Below, piece by piece: positions 9,423 to 21,142 of a DNA stretch of 64,000 bases. A program made the position numbers and the translations under genes. The DNA is taken from assembly GCF_000210295.1 (NCBI RefSeq), contig NC_026742.1, forward strand, positions 2,089,061-2,153,060. Direction: 5' to 3'. The stretch is from Trypanosoma brucei gambiense DAL972 (Eukaryota > Euglenozoa > Kinetoplastea > Trypanosomatida > Trypanosomatidae). The notes below the pieces were generated by a model that worked only from the letters and a program-made list of their open reading frames with translations, had not been told where the DNA came from and made no database searches. Position 1 is the first letter of the stretch, and each line of letters begins with the position of its first letter.

Positions 9423-11091
9423 CCGCGATTGGCAAACTCGAAGCATAGATATATTTTAATTTCCATTCATGGATGCATATGGACCCGTTCGCAAAATGCT
9501 GTGAGGCGGTTTTGCCGAATCTTCACTCTCTGCCTGTTCGTGTGTTGCTCGAGTGAGCCATTCAGTTCTACGTCTGTTGCGCTTGCTTTTGGTTTGGGTT
9601 TTGGATTGGTGGTATAGAATGTTGTGTTGTTAAGGTTGTTCGTTTTGTTGGTGTCTTTGCTTTGTCTTGCTTCGCTTGTCCCTCTTCCACACCAATTCTT
9701 GAAGCGGTTGTGTGTATAAAGGAGGAAGGAGACAGTTGGGTGTTTGAATTTGCCGACCCCGCACATTGGTCGAATGGCTAGCATGTTTCATTCTTTCGCA
9801 GTTCGATGCATATTCCCATATAGATATATTTTTAATATACCAACTTGTGTGTTTGTGAGTGATTTTTTTTGTTTTGCTTTTGCTTTTGTTCACTCGCGTT
9901 TGCGTCCTCATAGTTGGTAATATCGGTGGGCCTTGCCATTCACTTCTTCCCTCATTAGACGATTGGTTATCAGGTAGAAGCTATGCTCCATCCTCTTCCC
10001 CCTCCCCTCTGTGTGCTTTAAAATAATTCGAAAGTTCATCGATTTATCACACATTTCTCGAAGGGAACTCGTCTTTGCTTCACTCTGTTGAACAATACAA
10101 CAATTTTTGTCGGAACAGAAACTCATTATTGCTTTTCGCTTTACCCTTCATTATTTATAGATGCGCAATGACAAATAAACAAGATTTATGTAGTTAAACA
10201 TAGTGGGCACCTTTCACTCACAAGCACTCATGCGTGAGAGTAAATTATAAAAGAAAGATGTTGTCATTTGATGGATTTAAATCTTGTCTGGTCGTGAAAA
10301 CGTGAAAGAATTCACGCAACTTTGCATTCCTTTGCAGTCGCTTTTTATCGCTGACGGCGCGCATTCTTTACTTTGTGGTCGCTTCTGTTTCATGCCGATT
10401 AGTCTGGTGAACAAATGGAAGTGCTATGCCCGAATTTATTAACATAATAATTATTGACTATATGATGCACCGTGATAGGGTTGTGTCGCATTCGGTATTG
10501 TTGGATATGAAATGAATTTTTGAACTTGACCACGTGGGTGGGGGTGGGGGGACGCGAAAATATAGTGGCAGTGAGCGCTGCATGGAGCACTTTGGCAGCA
10601 TTCTGTCGGGTAAGATCTGCATAAACGCGTATACATATGCCTGTAAATATACAAATGCGCACGCACGTAATTGGTTTTCGTTAGATGCAATACAAAGTAT
10701 TTAGCCGCTCACTTGGTTTCACCCTTTTTTGTGTGCGTGTTTTGCTTTTGATGTCGCTGTCTCTTTTAGTGGGATGCACCTATATATAGATAGATAAAGA
10801 GATTATGTTTATGTATTGTGTTTTGTTGCTTCATTACTTGCAAGACCGCGTATAATGTATATAAGCATATACGCAGAGAAGCTGCTTTGGGGAAGGTGAC
10901 GGATGCTTGGCAAGGTGAATATCTGTTGAAAACCAAGTGGAAACCCCCTGCTTTTATTTCTTTTCTCCTTGTTTCTTGTCGTTGAATAGATTTCTGCAAG
11001 TTACCGTTAATATTCGGTGACTGAGGTGTTCAAGAACTGCCATTTTTAAAGAAAAAGGAAAGGAAAACGTCGGTGCACAAATATAAACAAC
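9423..11091. other. Intergenic, no gene recognised
   Basis: 3' flank of the BARP-like gene and 5' flank of the cyclase. Short reading frames on both strands look like chance. The only functional-looking element is the splice acceptor at 10948-10989. Confidence 0.6.
10948..10989 (+). promoter_or_regulatory. Spliced-leader acceptor of the adenylate cyclase gene
   Basis: A strong pyrimidine run (cttttatttcttttctcctt gtttcttgtc) is followed by the first AG at 10988-10989. The resulting 5' UTR is about 102 bases and supports the ATG at 11092. Confidence 0.65.
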
Positions 11092-14000
11092 ATGAGTTGT
11101 TTAAGAAGCATCTCGCTGTCGGTACCTCCGCACGCCCTTTCGACGTTCAGCAGAACGGGAATGTTATATGTTATGTATGTCTTGCTTCTTCTCATGCCCT
11201 ATCCGCTGCAAGTGCACGGCGCTCCAGCAAACATCAACGTTAAGGTTTTACTTTGTACCTGGAACACGCGTGTACCAAAAATTTTCACCACCGCAGTTAA
11301 CGCTGGTTTCAATGCGTCAATGGAATCACGCAATTGGACCATAGCCGACAGGGTGAAGGTGCAGGTAGTTCAATCCAGTAAGAGTCACAAAACCCCGGAA
11401 GAATTTATCAAAGACGAGTTGAGTAAGGAAACAGACAAGAGTGGCATCACGATTGTGTTTGGCCCCGTAGGTGACGACACTACGCTGGATTCTATTTCTG
11501 AGTTGCAGAAGCACGAGGTGGTTGCGTTCGGTCCCATGACTGGATCTGGAGAGGTTCGGCGGTGGGTTCGTGAGCTCTATTTTCTACGCCCAAGCCCAAC
11601 AATCGAAACCATGGTGCTCATTCGACATGCATTGGGTCATCTAGGTGTATTGCGACTGGGTTTCATGTATCTGCAGGGCCATCATTATGGAGAGAAAGAG
11701 TATGAGGTGGCATTGCGGGTAATGGAAGAAATGGGCTACAAACTTTGCGGTGTCTTTGTCGTGTTAAATGTTAACGATAAACCCGCACCCGACAAGGAAT
11801 TCAACGCAGTGTTTGAGCGTTTTGCAGCTACTAAGCCACAGGCTGTGCTTTTGTTTGGTGCTCCCAAATCCGACACGGGGAGGTTCCTGAGGAAGTTGGT
11901 GGCGGACCGACGCACCTCTGGGGCCTACGTCCTCGCTCCCTCTGGGGCGCAGGTGTTTCTGGAACTTATGTGGAAACGAGTTCTGCTTGACAGTCAAGTC
12001 TCCCCCTTCCCCGGGAAGCTGCTCATTGCTGGCACCAACCCACTTGCGAAGAACGAACAGTACGTGGCCATAAAACGCTTTCAAGAGGTGATGCGAGAGT
12101 ATCTGAAGACTCACACCAGCGAAACGGGCATCACGGACCCGAACTACTTCTTGAAACATGACACAGATGGTGAAATGATGGTGTACGGCTGGGCTGCTGG
12201 CGAGGTGCTGTCGCAGGCGCTAAGCGTCCCTGAGTGGCTCAAGGACAGGACAACATTCATGGACTCGCTGTATAATCAGCGCCGATACGTTATTGCTGAC
12301 TTTGTAATTGGCGACTTCGGTGGTGATTGCGAAGGGGAAGCAGCCAAGCAGGGTGCCGTCTGTTATTGCAACCAAGGTGGAAATGTGGTGTACGTGAGAG
12401 AGGTTGAGGATGATTTCAGCATGCAAACGCCGAAAGATGGCACGGTGGGACTGGCCGCACTGCGCTGCAATGCTGATTCGGTAACGCTACATTCCCCATT
12501 GAATGGGCTTGTTATTTTCTTTGGTGACAACACAATTGCCGTGAAGGCGACCGCGTCGTGGCTTGTTGGCGCCCTTCGCCACGATACCGGGTCACTAGAG
12601 TATTCAGGCCAACTCTTTCTGCACGCATTTGGCACCACCACATCCGACTCTGCGAAGGCCCTGAAGGAAGAGAAGAAAAAACGAACTGTCACCGCCGTGT
12701 TCGGCATTGTGACGAAAGCGCTTATGAAAATGACCAACACGCTGTTCATTGACCCAATAACAATTGAACCCCAGTTGAACAAGTTCCGGAGGCATGTGAT
12801 TCACCTCTCCCCAACGGTGGAGCAGCAAATCTACGTGCTAACACGCTACCTCTCCAACAATAGTGGTAAAGAGGCAAATGCCATTGTTTGCGCTGCAGAA
12901 GCGCATGGTATAATGAAGGTTATCCGAAAGTCCTTGGAAAAGTGGGGAGGTTCGCTGAATATCTCACTGGTGCGCAGGAGGGGTGCCGCGCTTACCGGCC
13001 ACCTTCCCACCAGCGGGGCAGTGTTTGTTTTCGGTATATCTGCCAGTGACGTTGATGTGATTGAGAGGCACCTCGCTGCGCATAGTGAACTTCGTGTGCT
13101 TGTTCTTTTCTCCGAGGTGGCATTGCTTTATGAAAAGTTTGTCACGGCCTTCAACGGCAGCGCCGCGGCCCCTCGCCTCGTGTTTGCCACCAACCTTCCA
13201 CACTGGTATGACAATGAAACATCGTCACCAACAATCCGGAAGTTTCACGCCACAGTGGAGAGCCGAGAAAAGTGGACGCCAATGACACTAATGGGCTTCG
13301 TTACCGGGACGCTGATGAGTCTGGCGCTCTTGCGCGTGGAACGGGTAAACATGAGCACGCTTGCAAACTTCTTCTTCGTTGAATCCTCCGTAAATGTCGA
13401 CGACATGCGGTATGGCGTCTTTAGCGACTCGGAGTGTGGTTCGGGGGAAACCGGATATGGTGATATGTGCCGCACCAACTATGGGGCGACGCGCATTAGT
13501 GTGTGGTCCATGGCGCGTGTATTTAATGCTTCAATCGAGCTGCTCGCCGAGCCCGTGACCCCTTCCTTGAAGTTTTTATTGGAGTGGGACGGGCTTACCA
13601 GGGCGCAGCTGGTAGGAATCATTGTCGGTTCCACCCTCTTCGTGATGCTGCTTGCTGCGCTCGGTGTTTTTATGCACATCACCTTACGTGATGCCCGCGA
13701 TAATGTGAGTGCACCTATGGACCCGACGGACCCCGTGACGCTCATCTTCACGGATATTGAAAACAGCACGTCGCAGTGGGCCTCACATCCCAATGTCATG
13801 GCCGATGCCGTTGCCGCGCATCACTCTCTGATCCGGACACTAATTGGGAACTATGATTGCTACGAAGTGAAGACCATAGGTGACTCTTTCATGATTGCGA
13901 GCAAGAGTGCCACGGCGGCAGTGAGGCTTGCCCGCGATTTGCAGCGCTGCTTTCTAAACTACCGTTGGGGTACGGACAGCATCGACAACTTCTACCGTGC

Positions 14001-14820
14001 TGAGGAAAAACAAGTGGCTGAGTTGAACAGCAAGGCCGAACCCCCGAGCGCCCAACTGGACCCCGAAGTGTACAGGAAACTGTGGAATGGCCTCCGCATC
14101 CGTGCTGGGATCCACACCGGGTTGTGTGATATTCGGTACGACGAGGTGACGAAAGGATATGACTATTACGGTCAAACGGCAAACATGGCTGCCCGCACGG
14201 AGAGCATTGCGAATGGTGGACAAGTGCTTCTGACACGTGCAACGTACTTCTCTCTAAGTACAGCGGAACGTGAGCAACTTGATGTGACTGCACTTGGTTC
14301 CGTGCCACTGCGGGGTGTACCCGAACCCGTGGAAATATATCAACTGGATGCTGTTCCTGGGCGAACCTTTGCGCCGCTGCGTCTAGATCACGAGGCATAT
14401 GTGGCGGATGAGAGCAGTGATGTTTCCCATACGACCTTCAACGACTGCATGTCAATTTCCTCTCAACTAGGAACAGGTGGGGAAAGTGTTTCCAATGTTT
14501 TGCACGCCCTACTCGGCACATTCACAATTGTTCAGCGGCAGAAGGAATTGACGGCAATATGTGAGCGCTGGCGTGTCCCTCTTCCACCCTGGAAGGAAGC
14601 CGTGTGGAATGATGAATATTATCAGGAAGCTATACATCGCCTTGCAGTTAAGGTGGGTCACATTGTCGATGTCGCCGCAGTCGAGCGTGTTGGACGCCCT
14701 ACGGAATCATCGGACAGCTCCTCCGTCATTTTGATTTCTAATCCTGCGGTGGATCAATCCACGGAAGATTTGGAAGGCGATGCTTTTGAATGCGGTTGGG
14801 AGGAAAAGGGGAAGCAGTAG
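11092..14820 (+). CDS. GRESAG4: Receptor-type adenylate cyclase (ESAG4/GRESAG4 family)
   Basis: 1242 residues, normal full length for the family. It makes cAMP at the flagellar or plasma membrane; known roles include social motility and host-cell signalling. In order: an N-terminal hydrophobic signal region (about residues 24-45, LYVMYVLLLLMPYPLQVHG); a large extracellular part to about residue 835 that resembles two periplasmic-binding-protein lobes (for example GITIVFGPVGDDTTL and LLIAGTNPLAKNEQ); one transmembrane helix at about 840-865 (VGIIVGSTLFVMLLAALGVF); and a class III catalytic domain from about 880. The metal-binding Asp pair is visible in IFTDIENSTSQW and KTIGDSFM, and TVFGxx-type substrate segments follow in YYGQTANMAARTE. 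The cytosolic tail is about 130 residues. All motifs are intact, so activity as a homodimer is expected. A 5' extension before the second Met cluster could shift the true signal-peptide start slightly. Confidence 0.95.
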   Translation: MSCLRSISLSVPPHALSTFSRTGMLYVMYVLLLLMPYPLQVHGAPANINVKVLLCTWNTRVPKIFTTAVNAGFNASMESRNWTIADRVKVQVVQSSKSHKTPEEFIKDELSKETDKSGITIVFGPVGDDTTLDSISELQKHEVVAFGPMTGSGEVRRWVRELYFLRPSPTIETMVLIRHALGHLGVLRLGFMYLQGHHYGEKEYEVALRVMEEMGYKLCGVFVVLNVNDKPAPDKEFNAVFERFAATKPQAVLLFGAPKSDTGRFLRKLVADRRTSGAYVLAPSGAQVFLELMWKRVLLDSQVSPFPGKLLIAGTNPLAKNEQYVAIKRFQEVMREYLKTHTSETGITDPNYFLKHDTDGEMMVYGWAAGEVLSQALSVPEWLKDRTTFMDSLYNQRRYVIADFVIGDFGGDCEGEAAKQGAVCYCNQGGNVVYVREVEDDFSMQTPKDGTVGLAALRCNADSVTLHSPLNGLVIFFGDNTIAVKATASWLVGALRHDTGSLEYSGQLFLHAFGTTTSDSAKALKEEKKKRTVTAVFGIVTKALMKMTNTLFIDPITIEPQLNKFRRHVIHLSPTVEQQIYVLTRYLSNNSGKEANAIVCAAEAHGIMKVIRKSLEKWGGSLNISLVRRRGAALTGHLPTSGAVFVFGISASDVDVIERHLAAHSELRVLVLFSEVALLYEKFVTAFNGSAAAPRLVFATNLPHWYDNETSSPTIRKFHATVESREKWTPMTLMGFVTGTLMSLALLRVERVNMSTLANFFFVESSVNVDDMRYGVFSDSECGSGETGYGDMCRTNYGATRISVWSMARVFNASIELLAEPVTPSLKFLLEWDGLTRAQLVGIIVGSTLFVMLLAALGVFMHITLRDARDNVSAPMDPTDPVTLIFTDIENSTSQWASHPNVMADAVAAHHSLIRTLIGNYDCYEVKTIGDSFMIASKSATAAVRLARDLQRCFLNYRWGTDSIDNFYRAEEKQVAELNSKAEPPSAQLDPEVYRKLWNGLRIRAGIHTGLCDIRYDEVTKGYDYYGQTANMAARTESIANGGQVLLTRATYFSLSTAEREQLDVTALGSVPLRGVPEPVEIYQLDAVPGRTFAPLRLDHEAYVADESSDVSHTTFNDCMSISSQLGTGGESVSNVLHALLGTFTIVQRQKELTAICERWRVPLPPWKEAVWNDEYYQEAIHRLAVKVGHIVDVAAVERVGRPTESSDSSSVILISNPAVDQSTEDLEGDAFECGWEEKGKQ

Positions 14821-15688
14821 TAACGGCAGTAGTGAATTGAAGTCGATCAGACAATTGTGAGTGCTGCCGGCAGCACTTGAGGTAAATTAACGTGAGGCGG
14901 TTTTTTTCCTTTCCTCTCTGTTTCTCACGTTTCATCTCTTCTTGATTTATTTTTACTTTTGTGTGCGTGTTTCGTCGTGTTTTGTTTTGCGTCTCAGTTG
15001 AACTGTGGTCACATGTCCTCTTTTTACATCTTAACGTTGCCGTCAGAGTGTCTTAATCCATTTATAAATGTTTACATATATATATATGTGCGTGTTTATT
15101 TATTTACTTATTTTGTTATTCAAACTGGCTCCGAGGAATGTATGTAGATGTCTATATGTATATTCCTTTGTTTTGTTGCTGTGGGGACGTATCCCACGGG
15201 GTTCCCTCATTTAACGACTGAAGAATGAAGGTGAAGTCCACGTAATATTTGGCGGTGGAATGCTTCCTTTCATTTATTTTCATGGCTTGATGGCTTTGGC
15301 TTGTTTTAGTTTTAGTTTTAATTTTATTTTTTAGTTTGGGTAATTTATTTTTTTATTTAAAGTTTTCATCCATTTTATTTACCTTTGTTTTTTACCATGT
15401 ACATTTTTACTTCCCCTCACCTCATAATATAACTGCATGTATGCGCGCGTGTGCATGTATGTATGTGTGTTCCACTCTCCTCTCTCTTTTCTTTCCACTC
15501 TTTTTCTTTTTCTTTACCTTCATTTTTTTTTTTGGGTTGTTGTTGTTGTTGTTTTTATTTCATTACATTTCGTAAAGATAACGGCTGCAGTGGTTCTTGT
15601 ACTTAATGTTTATAAGCGTGTCGTGTATGAAACGTCGTTTGCCTTCACTTAACTCCTCATGCACACAAAAGGTGGATATTTCCTCAAT

Positions 15689-15719
<31 letters not shown>

Positions 15720-16093
15720 ATTTATATGGATTTATATGTTCTTATGTTTGTTTATGTGTGTGTTTATGTGTATGTTTGTGTGTGCTTGTTTAGATGTTCT
15801 GTTTTGTCTTGTTTTGCCATATAAATTTATTACTATTGTGAACGGTTTGTCAAATAATAAAAACATTAAAAACCTCTCCCCTCCTTTCCCCTCCCTCAAA
15901 AAGAGAAAAACAGAAAGAAAAAGGAGTGGTAACGCACCGCTCTCCTTTGGTTTATTATTTGCTTAGATTTGTTTGTTTTCTTCGTTGTTGCTGGCATATA
16001 ATAATCTAAGATTTTGTCTCTTCCATCTCTCCTCTTTTTCTCGGTTGTTTGTTTGTGTTTTTGTGTGCTTTTTTTACTTTGATCAAACGTACA

Positions 16094-16136
<43 letters not shown>

Positions 16137-16553
16137 TACTTTTTTAGTCCTCTGATGATGTCGGCATTGCTTGGTTGTGTGTGTGTGTATGTAACTGAAA
16201 TATATATATATATATATATGAAGGGTTGTGACATTATTATTATTACTGTTTACTATTGTTAATGTTATTGTTAACATCTCAATTATTTATTTCTGTTACT
16301 GTGTTTTTTTTTACTTTTCATTTTTTAGTTAGTAATGCAAAAAGATAGATTTCATAAAATGCTTTCACCTGCGGCAGCTATCGTTATTATCACAATGAAT
16401 CGGATGCGTGCACACAGGCCTTCACGCTTATTATTTTATTTTTTAGCGATTGATAACAACAAGTAAAAACACAGATGAAAGCTTCGTTTTGGCAATGGAG
16501 AAATTATCATATGCCATTCAATACAAAATTATAATAACTATAATATAATATAA

Positions 16554-16787
16554 ATGGTGCTTACGAATCAATCGGATTGTGTTGGGGACGTGCCGGAAGG
16601 CACGTCAACGGGTTTCCAACACACGAACGATCAGGGAAGTGAACGGCAATTGCAACTTGTTTTTTTATTTGTATTTTTATTTTTGCTCTTGAGTCTAATG
16701 GTGGTGATGAGCATATTTGTACAGAGTAATTGGGGATGTTTTCATGCCGGATGTTATGGTTTATTACATGAAATGCCCTTTTGGTAA
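16554..16787 (+). CDS. Possible small single-helix membrane protein
   Basis: 77 residues with an acidic/polar N-terminal half, one predicted transmembrane helix (about residues 34-57) and a short Cys/His-containing tail (CFHAGCYG). A T-rich tract ending in TTTTTTAG near 16430-16446 could supply a splice acceptor. I recognise no family. The surrounding sequence is very T-rich, which favours chance hydrophobic frames, so the call is weak. Confidence 0.18.
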   Translation: MVLTNQSDCVGDVPEGTSTGFQHTNDQGSERQLQLVFLFVFLFLLLSLMVVMSIFVQSNWGCFHAGCYGLLHEMPFW

Positions 16788-19069
16788 ATGCGTTCCATCG
16801 ATTTTCGTCAAACCGACCGCTGTTATTGTTGTTTTTATTCGTACACGCGCTAAATGTTTGTGGGATCAGTTTATGGTACCGTTCAAAAATGTATATAACA
16901 CGGCGTTGCATTTATGCATGAAGTCTAGTTAAGTTAAGTGAATTGTTCATTCAGTTGTCAAATATGCGAGTTTGAAACAATGATTAAAGGATGGAACGGT
17001 GTGAGGTGCTCGATATCTCTTCTTTTTTCAAAAAAAAAAAGTATATAAAATAAAGCAAGAAAGGATTTGAATGGGTTTTCGGAGGAACTCCTTCGTTAGT
17101 AAATTCCTTTTTTGATGCCTCCAGTGGTTTCAGGAACCGAACATAGATTATAACATCTCAAGTGGAAACTTAAATTTCACACGAAAATATGCCTTTTGAA
17201 AGTCGTTTACAGCAAATGGCCATTAGCAATGATGTGCGTTGATCCTCCCGCCTAAGAGGTGATAACTTAAACCTTTAAAATGCTGGAAAGAATCTTTGAA
17301 TAAGTTGAGTGTATGACATTATGGTTCCTTAACTCTAAACAAAACGCCACATATTGTAATGTTGAGGTACGGGGACTTGTGTGTCCCTCTACGCCCATTG
17401 GGGAGGGGAGAGCTGCGTATTTTAACTGCATTTGCAGCGTTTAATCCCTCGGTGTGTGGGTGTGGGCCATTTAAGGAATGTACAGCTGAAAGATGCTCCT
17501 TGAAACTGCTTTTGCTTTCACCCGTTAAATCCATGAAGCGATGACTTGCAACAAAAGCAGCGTTTGTACGTGTATATTAATATGTTTATGTACGTGTGTG
17601 GATATGGATATAAATATTGATATTGATATTTTCCCCTCGAGGATAATAATAATTTCTTTCTTCAAGCGTTTGTCCTGCCCCAGTTACAACAAAGTAACAT
17701 CCACATGTGTCTTCCTCTGCTGATGATTTTAACGTGACTGCGAGACGTCCACTCGACAATGCGAAGATGTGGGAGAGCATGGCTGCGTTATACAGGTGCT
17801 TGCACTATCAATTTGCTCGGCCCCTTATCAAGGGCTTTCGTTTTTACGTGTTAGTGAAGCCACGAATTAATTCATCAGTACCGTTGACTGCTCTTTCCGC
17901 TATGGGCGGCATCAGAGATGTAACCGCACCATAATAGTGATGCGCCGGCGCTCATAAGGAATGTGGTTTTCCACCTAAGTAGACTGTGAGGTGATGCTCC
18001 ATTTGTATATGCGCCGGTAGGGGCCATTTAGAGGCAAATGATATTCGTGTGTGTACACGTTCGCGTGTGTGCATGAGGGCTCTGGAGCTTAAACTGGAGG
18101 TGTAAAGCATATACACGCCGACACTTCATTTTTTTTTGGGGGGGAAGTACCAAATCTGACGGAGGGTTTGTCGTTTTCGCCCGGAGGATGTACCATTTTA
18201 AAAACTTAGGTTAATCAAATGGAAGAACAAGTCAGCCGTGTTGCTTTCAAGTGGGGTGTTAGTTGTGGGGAGCAGCACACAAGTTAAAAGGAGTGCACAG
18301 TGCATGAGTTGCCTTGCGGGGTGGACCGGTTCATACATACGAATATTCAGAGACTCTTTTGGGTCTTTTTTTATTTTTTATTTTAAACTTTGAAGATGCA
18401 CCTGCTGATTTATAGTTACTCCACATCCGAGCGATGATTGAGTGGGAATGATCGCAGAGAGTCATACGCGTGTCGGCACTCCTGGCTTTTTTTTCTTTTT
18501 ATCAGCTGAGGTTGGTGCATGTGTAACGGAAGCAGAAGAAGGTAAAGCGGGACGAATAGGAGAGTCTCAGTGGCAAATGGATTCGTTACCGGCATGAAAC
18601 TAATTGCCAATTCAAAGAGTTTTTCCGCATCTTTCCCAACAAGACGGGAGACGATAAAAGAAACAGGGCTGTGTAAGGGGGGAGGAAAATGGGCGAGCAA
18701 TAGCCGCTGCAGTTAAAGAGTATGTGCTGCCTTGTGGGAAAGTTTAACGATTTGCATTCCTCAGCGGTGAGGTTAGGAGCGAAAAAAAAATTTCCTATGG
18801 AAGAAATCTCGCAGTTGGGTGCTGGGGAAGCCGAAGCGGCAGTTTGGGTCGCGATCATGCAATCCGCATCACTCGTGAAAAAATGTCCGGTTGACCACGC
18901 GTTTTTGTCGGTAATTGTGGGTCAGTGGCGCGCTATGACCTCTTCTAAAACCAATAAACAAATTGTCAACGAGGCTAGAACTTAACACATGTGGGTAAAG
19001 TCCGTTGTGGTGTAGCCGCTGGTTCGAACAATCCTAAATGCTTTTTTGCAATTTTTTAAGACACTCAAC

Positions 19070-19101
19070 GTTGCTCCTCCCTTTCCCTCACCTTACCTCA
19101 G
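19070..19101 (+). promoter_or_regulatory. Spliced-leader acceptor that fixes the next start codon
   Basis: A near-perfect pyrimidine tract (ttgctcctccctttccctca ccttacct) ends in CAG at 19099-19101. Only five bases then separate it from ATG at 19107. An in-frame ATG at 19038 lies upstream of the acceptor and would be removed from the mature mRNA. Confidence 0.8.
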
Positions 19102-19106
19102 GGAGT

Positions 19107-20342
19107 ATGAGAACGATCCTCACCACATTAGGGTTATTGTTAGGCGTCACGCAGTACTCTGTGGGTGTCCCTGGAGCTGCCCTCAGCGTTGCAGCCGCTA
19201 GAATAGTGTGCGAAGCGGCTATGGAACTTGGGAGAGCCGAATCTTATATCTCGATGAAACTGCGCGAAACGCGCGACTTGATCGAGTCCTTGAAAGTTGC
19301 TCGCAGACTCCTTGATGGCAAACTGCAGCGGGACAGACCCATCGGGGAGGAGTGCCTGAACGCAGTTAAGCTTATCGCTCACGCAGATGGTCTGGGTCGC
19401 AAACTAGAGTCGCAATATTATGAGTTGGAGAGGATAGGGTTCAAAACCGCCTCCAAGTCCCGGCTGGCCTCCGGGAGACTCCACGAATTTATTTTAGTGT
19501 TTTCCCAGTGGCACGACGGCGAGGGCAGATGCATTGCCAACGGGGACGAGGAGGGCGACACACAGGGTGAAGTCACGCTGCGCCGTTGCATGAGCAGTTT
19601 GGTTAACGGAAGCTACGAAGACGGTGGCGGCGGCGTCCATCACAACTTCCCGCGTTATCTGAGGGAATCATTTCAGAATCTTTTTACGCTAGATGAGGAT
19701 GTATCGCTGAACAAGGATAATGGATGTCCTCTGACAAGGTGGAAAGTCATCCGCAACGCAACGGCAAATGCCACGGGACGGAGTGGGGCCGCGGAAGATG
19801 TTAGGTGGGCAGGTGGGCTTCTTATTGTCACAGGTAACGGCCCCAGATGGATTTCAGACATTGAAGGGGTCCCGATGCTATCCAAAACGAAAACTAGCCT
19901 TGGAAAATTTGTGTCGATGTCCAGTAAAATTACCAGTGCCTTCAGTAATTTTATGGGAATAGTTTGGGCAGACAACCCGTGGTTGGTGAACAGCAGTGAA
20001 GTGGACAGTCTGGTCATGGGTGTTGACCTCTACATCTTTATGCACCCTTCCAGGGACTTCCAGATCAATGAAAGGGACCTAGACCGCCTGACAAAAACTT
20101 ATTGTGGCGAACCCCTCCCCGCTCGCGTGCGGCTCAGCGACAAAGTTGCTGACGGAAAGGACGGAAATAGTGACGTCTCGCCTCGCGGCCCTGTAGTCCC
20201 CGCAAATATATCTGAAACCAATACGATTTTCGGTAGCGATGATGACGATGAAGATTACAATGGTTTAACGGAGGTTAAGGCTGGGACCGAGCTTCTGTCG
20301 TTGTTGTTTCCCCTCGTGGCAATAAACTTTTTTCTTGTCTGA
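19107..20342 (+). CDS. GPI-type surface glycoprotein, VSG/ESAG superfamily-like
   Basis: 411 residues from the ATG at 19107, chosen because the splice acceptor at 19101 removes the earlier in-frame ATG, and because a clean signal peptide starts there (MRTILTTLGLLLGVTQYSVG). The first 120 mature residues are long amphipathic helices (CEAAMELGRAESYISMKL, TRDLIESLKVARRLLDGKL), the plan of VSG A-type, transferrin-receptor-like and procyclin-associated surface proteins. About ten cysteines, N-glycosylation sites (NGSY, NATA, NSSE, NISE), an acidic DDDDED stretch and a final hydrophobic segment (LLSLLFPLVAINFFLV) point to a GPI-anchored extracellular protein. I cannot name the subfamily. Ligand and stage of expression are unknown. 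Confidence 0.75.
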   Translation: MRTILTTLGLLLGVTQYSVGVPGAALSVAAARIVCEAAMELGRAESYISMKLRETRDLIESLKVARRLLDGKLQRDRPIGEECLNAVKLIAHADGLGRKLESQYYELERIGFKTASKSRLASGRLHEFILVFSQWHDGEGRCIANGDEEGDTQGEVTLRRCMSSLVNGSYEDGGGGVHHNFPRYLRESFQNLFTLDEDVSLNKDNGCPLTRWKVIRNATANATGRSGAAEDVRWAGGLLIVTGNGPRWISDIEGVPMLSKTKTSLGKFVSMSSKITSAFSNFMGIVWADNPWLVNSSEVDSLVMGVDLYIFMHPSRDFQINERDLDRLTKTYCGEPLPARVRLSDKVADGKDGNSDVSPRGPVVPANISETNTIFGSDDDDEDYNGLTEVKAGTELLSLLFPLVAINFFLV

Positions 20343-21142
20343 TGTGAATGTAAAAGAAAGAAGTAACTGGCTCGTATATCCATTGATCTCTTGTATTGGG
20401 TAGAGCTCGCCATTTTGCAGCCTATGCGTGCCACAACATCTGTCACCGTGTGTAACAAGTGAAGTTCCAGTTTACCTTGGTCATTGCATTTAACTTTCCT
20501 AAACCTCCATCCACATCGTGCACTCCGCCAGACTGTAGCGCGGGAAGTTGTTGAAAAATGTGAATCTCATTGCATCCTTTTGCAATCCGAATTTCATGGT
20601 CCACGCAAGCATGGGTCAGAAAGCATTTTTGCCAACCTCGGAAGTCACAACCAAGGAACTCATAAAAAGGGCTCCTTCCTCCCTGGTACAGTGCGCTGTC
20701 AAAATAAAAGTCCTGTCCCCCTTTCCCTGACTGTTTTCTTCGCCGGTTAGGGCGGCTGCAGCGTTGGTAGAACTAGGTGGTATTTCGCGCTAAATCCTTA
20801 TTCCAAATGACGATAGAACGCATCAAATGAGAGCAAACACAAAAAATTCGGTTATGACGCTGTTGTGATGCAGTCATTTCGGAAAGATATGCAAAGGCGG
20901 TAGTATTCAACAGCGCAGCATTGCCGTTAAGGGAAGCGGCGGCTAAGGCGATGGGACAGCGGCGGACCCAGCATGCCGAAAGCTGAAGCACATTGTAGGT
21001 TCGTAGTGTTCAAGGAACGAACTGCGCCTGCGTTTACGGTGCATGTCAACTCCAAAAATGCGAGGAATCAGCGCTGCTACTGAGAGGATTGTTGATTACC
21101 ACAGGAAGTGGCCCACTAACATGGTGCAGTGCGGTGCAATGA

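Larger units (their letters stand above)
14821..19106. other. Long intergenic stretch with microsatellites, no firm gene
   Basis: About 4.3 kb, T-rich at first (probable cyclase 3' UTR), with AT dinucleotide runs at about 15698-15720, 16097-16130 and 16200-16219. A 77-codon frame at 16554-16787 begins 100 bases after a T-rich tract ending TTTTTTAG and encodes one hydrophobic helix (LVFLFVFLFLLLSLMVV). It is a weak gene candidate. Other short frames near 17.4, 17.7 and 18.7 kb lack support. Confidence 0.5.

Noticed and set aside
13889..14398. 169-codon frame opposite the cyclase catalytic domain
   Set aside because: It is antisense to an intact catalytic domain with clear family motifs, and is rich in Arg, His, Pro and Cys.
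19008..19045. GGTTCGAA sequence resembling a tRNA T-loop
   Set aside because: The bases on either side do not form a T stem, and no matching acceptor stem or anticodon arm precedes it.
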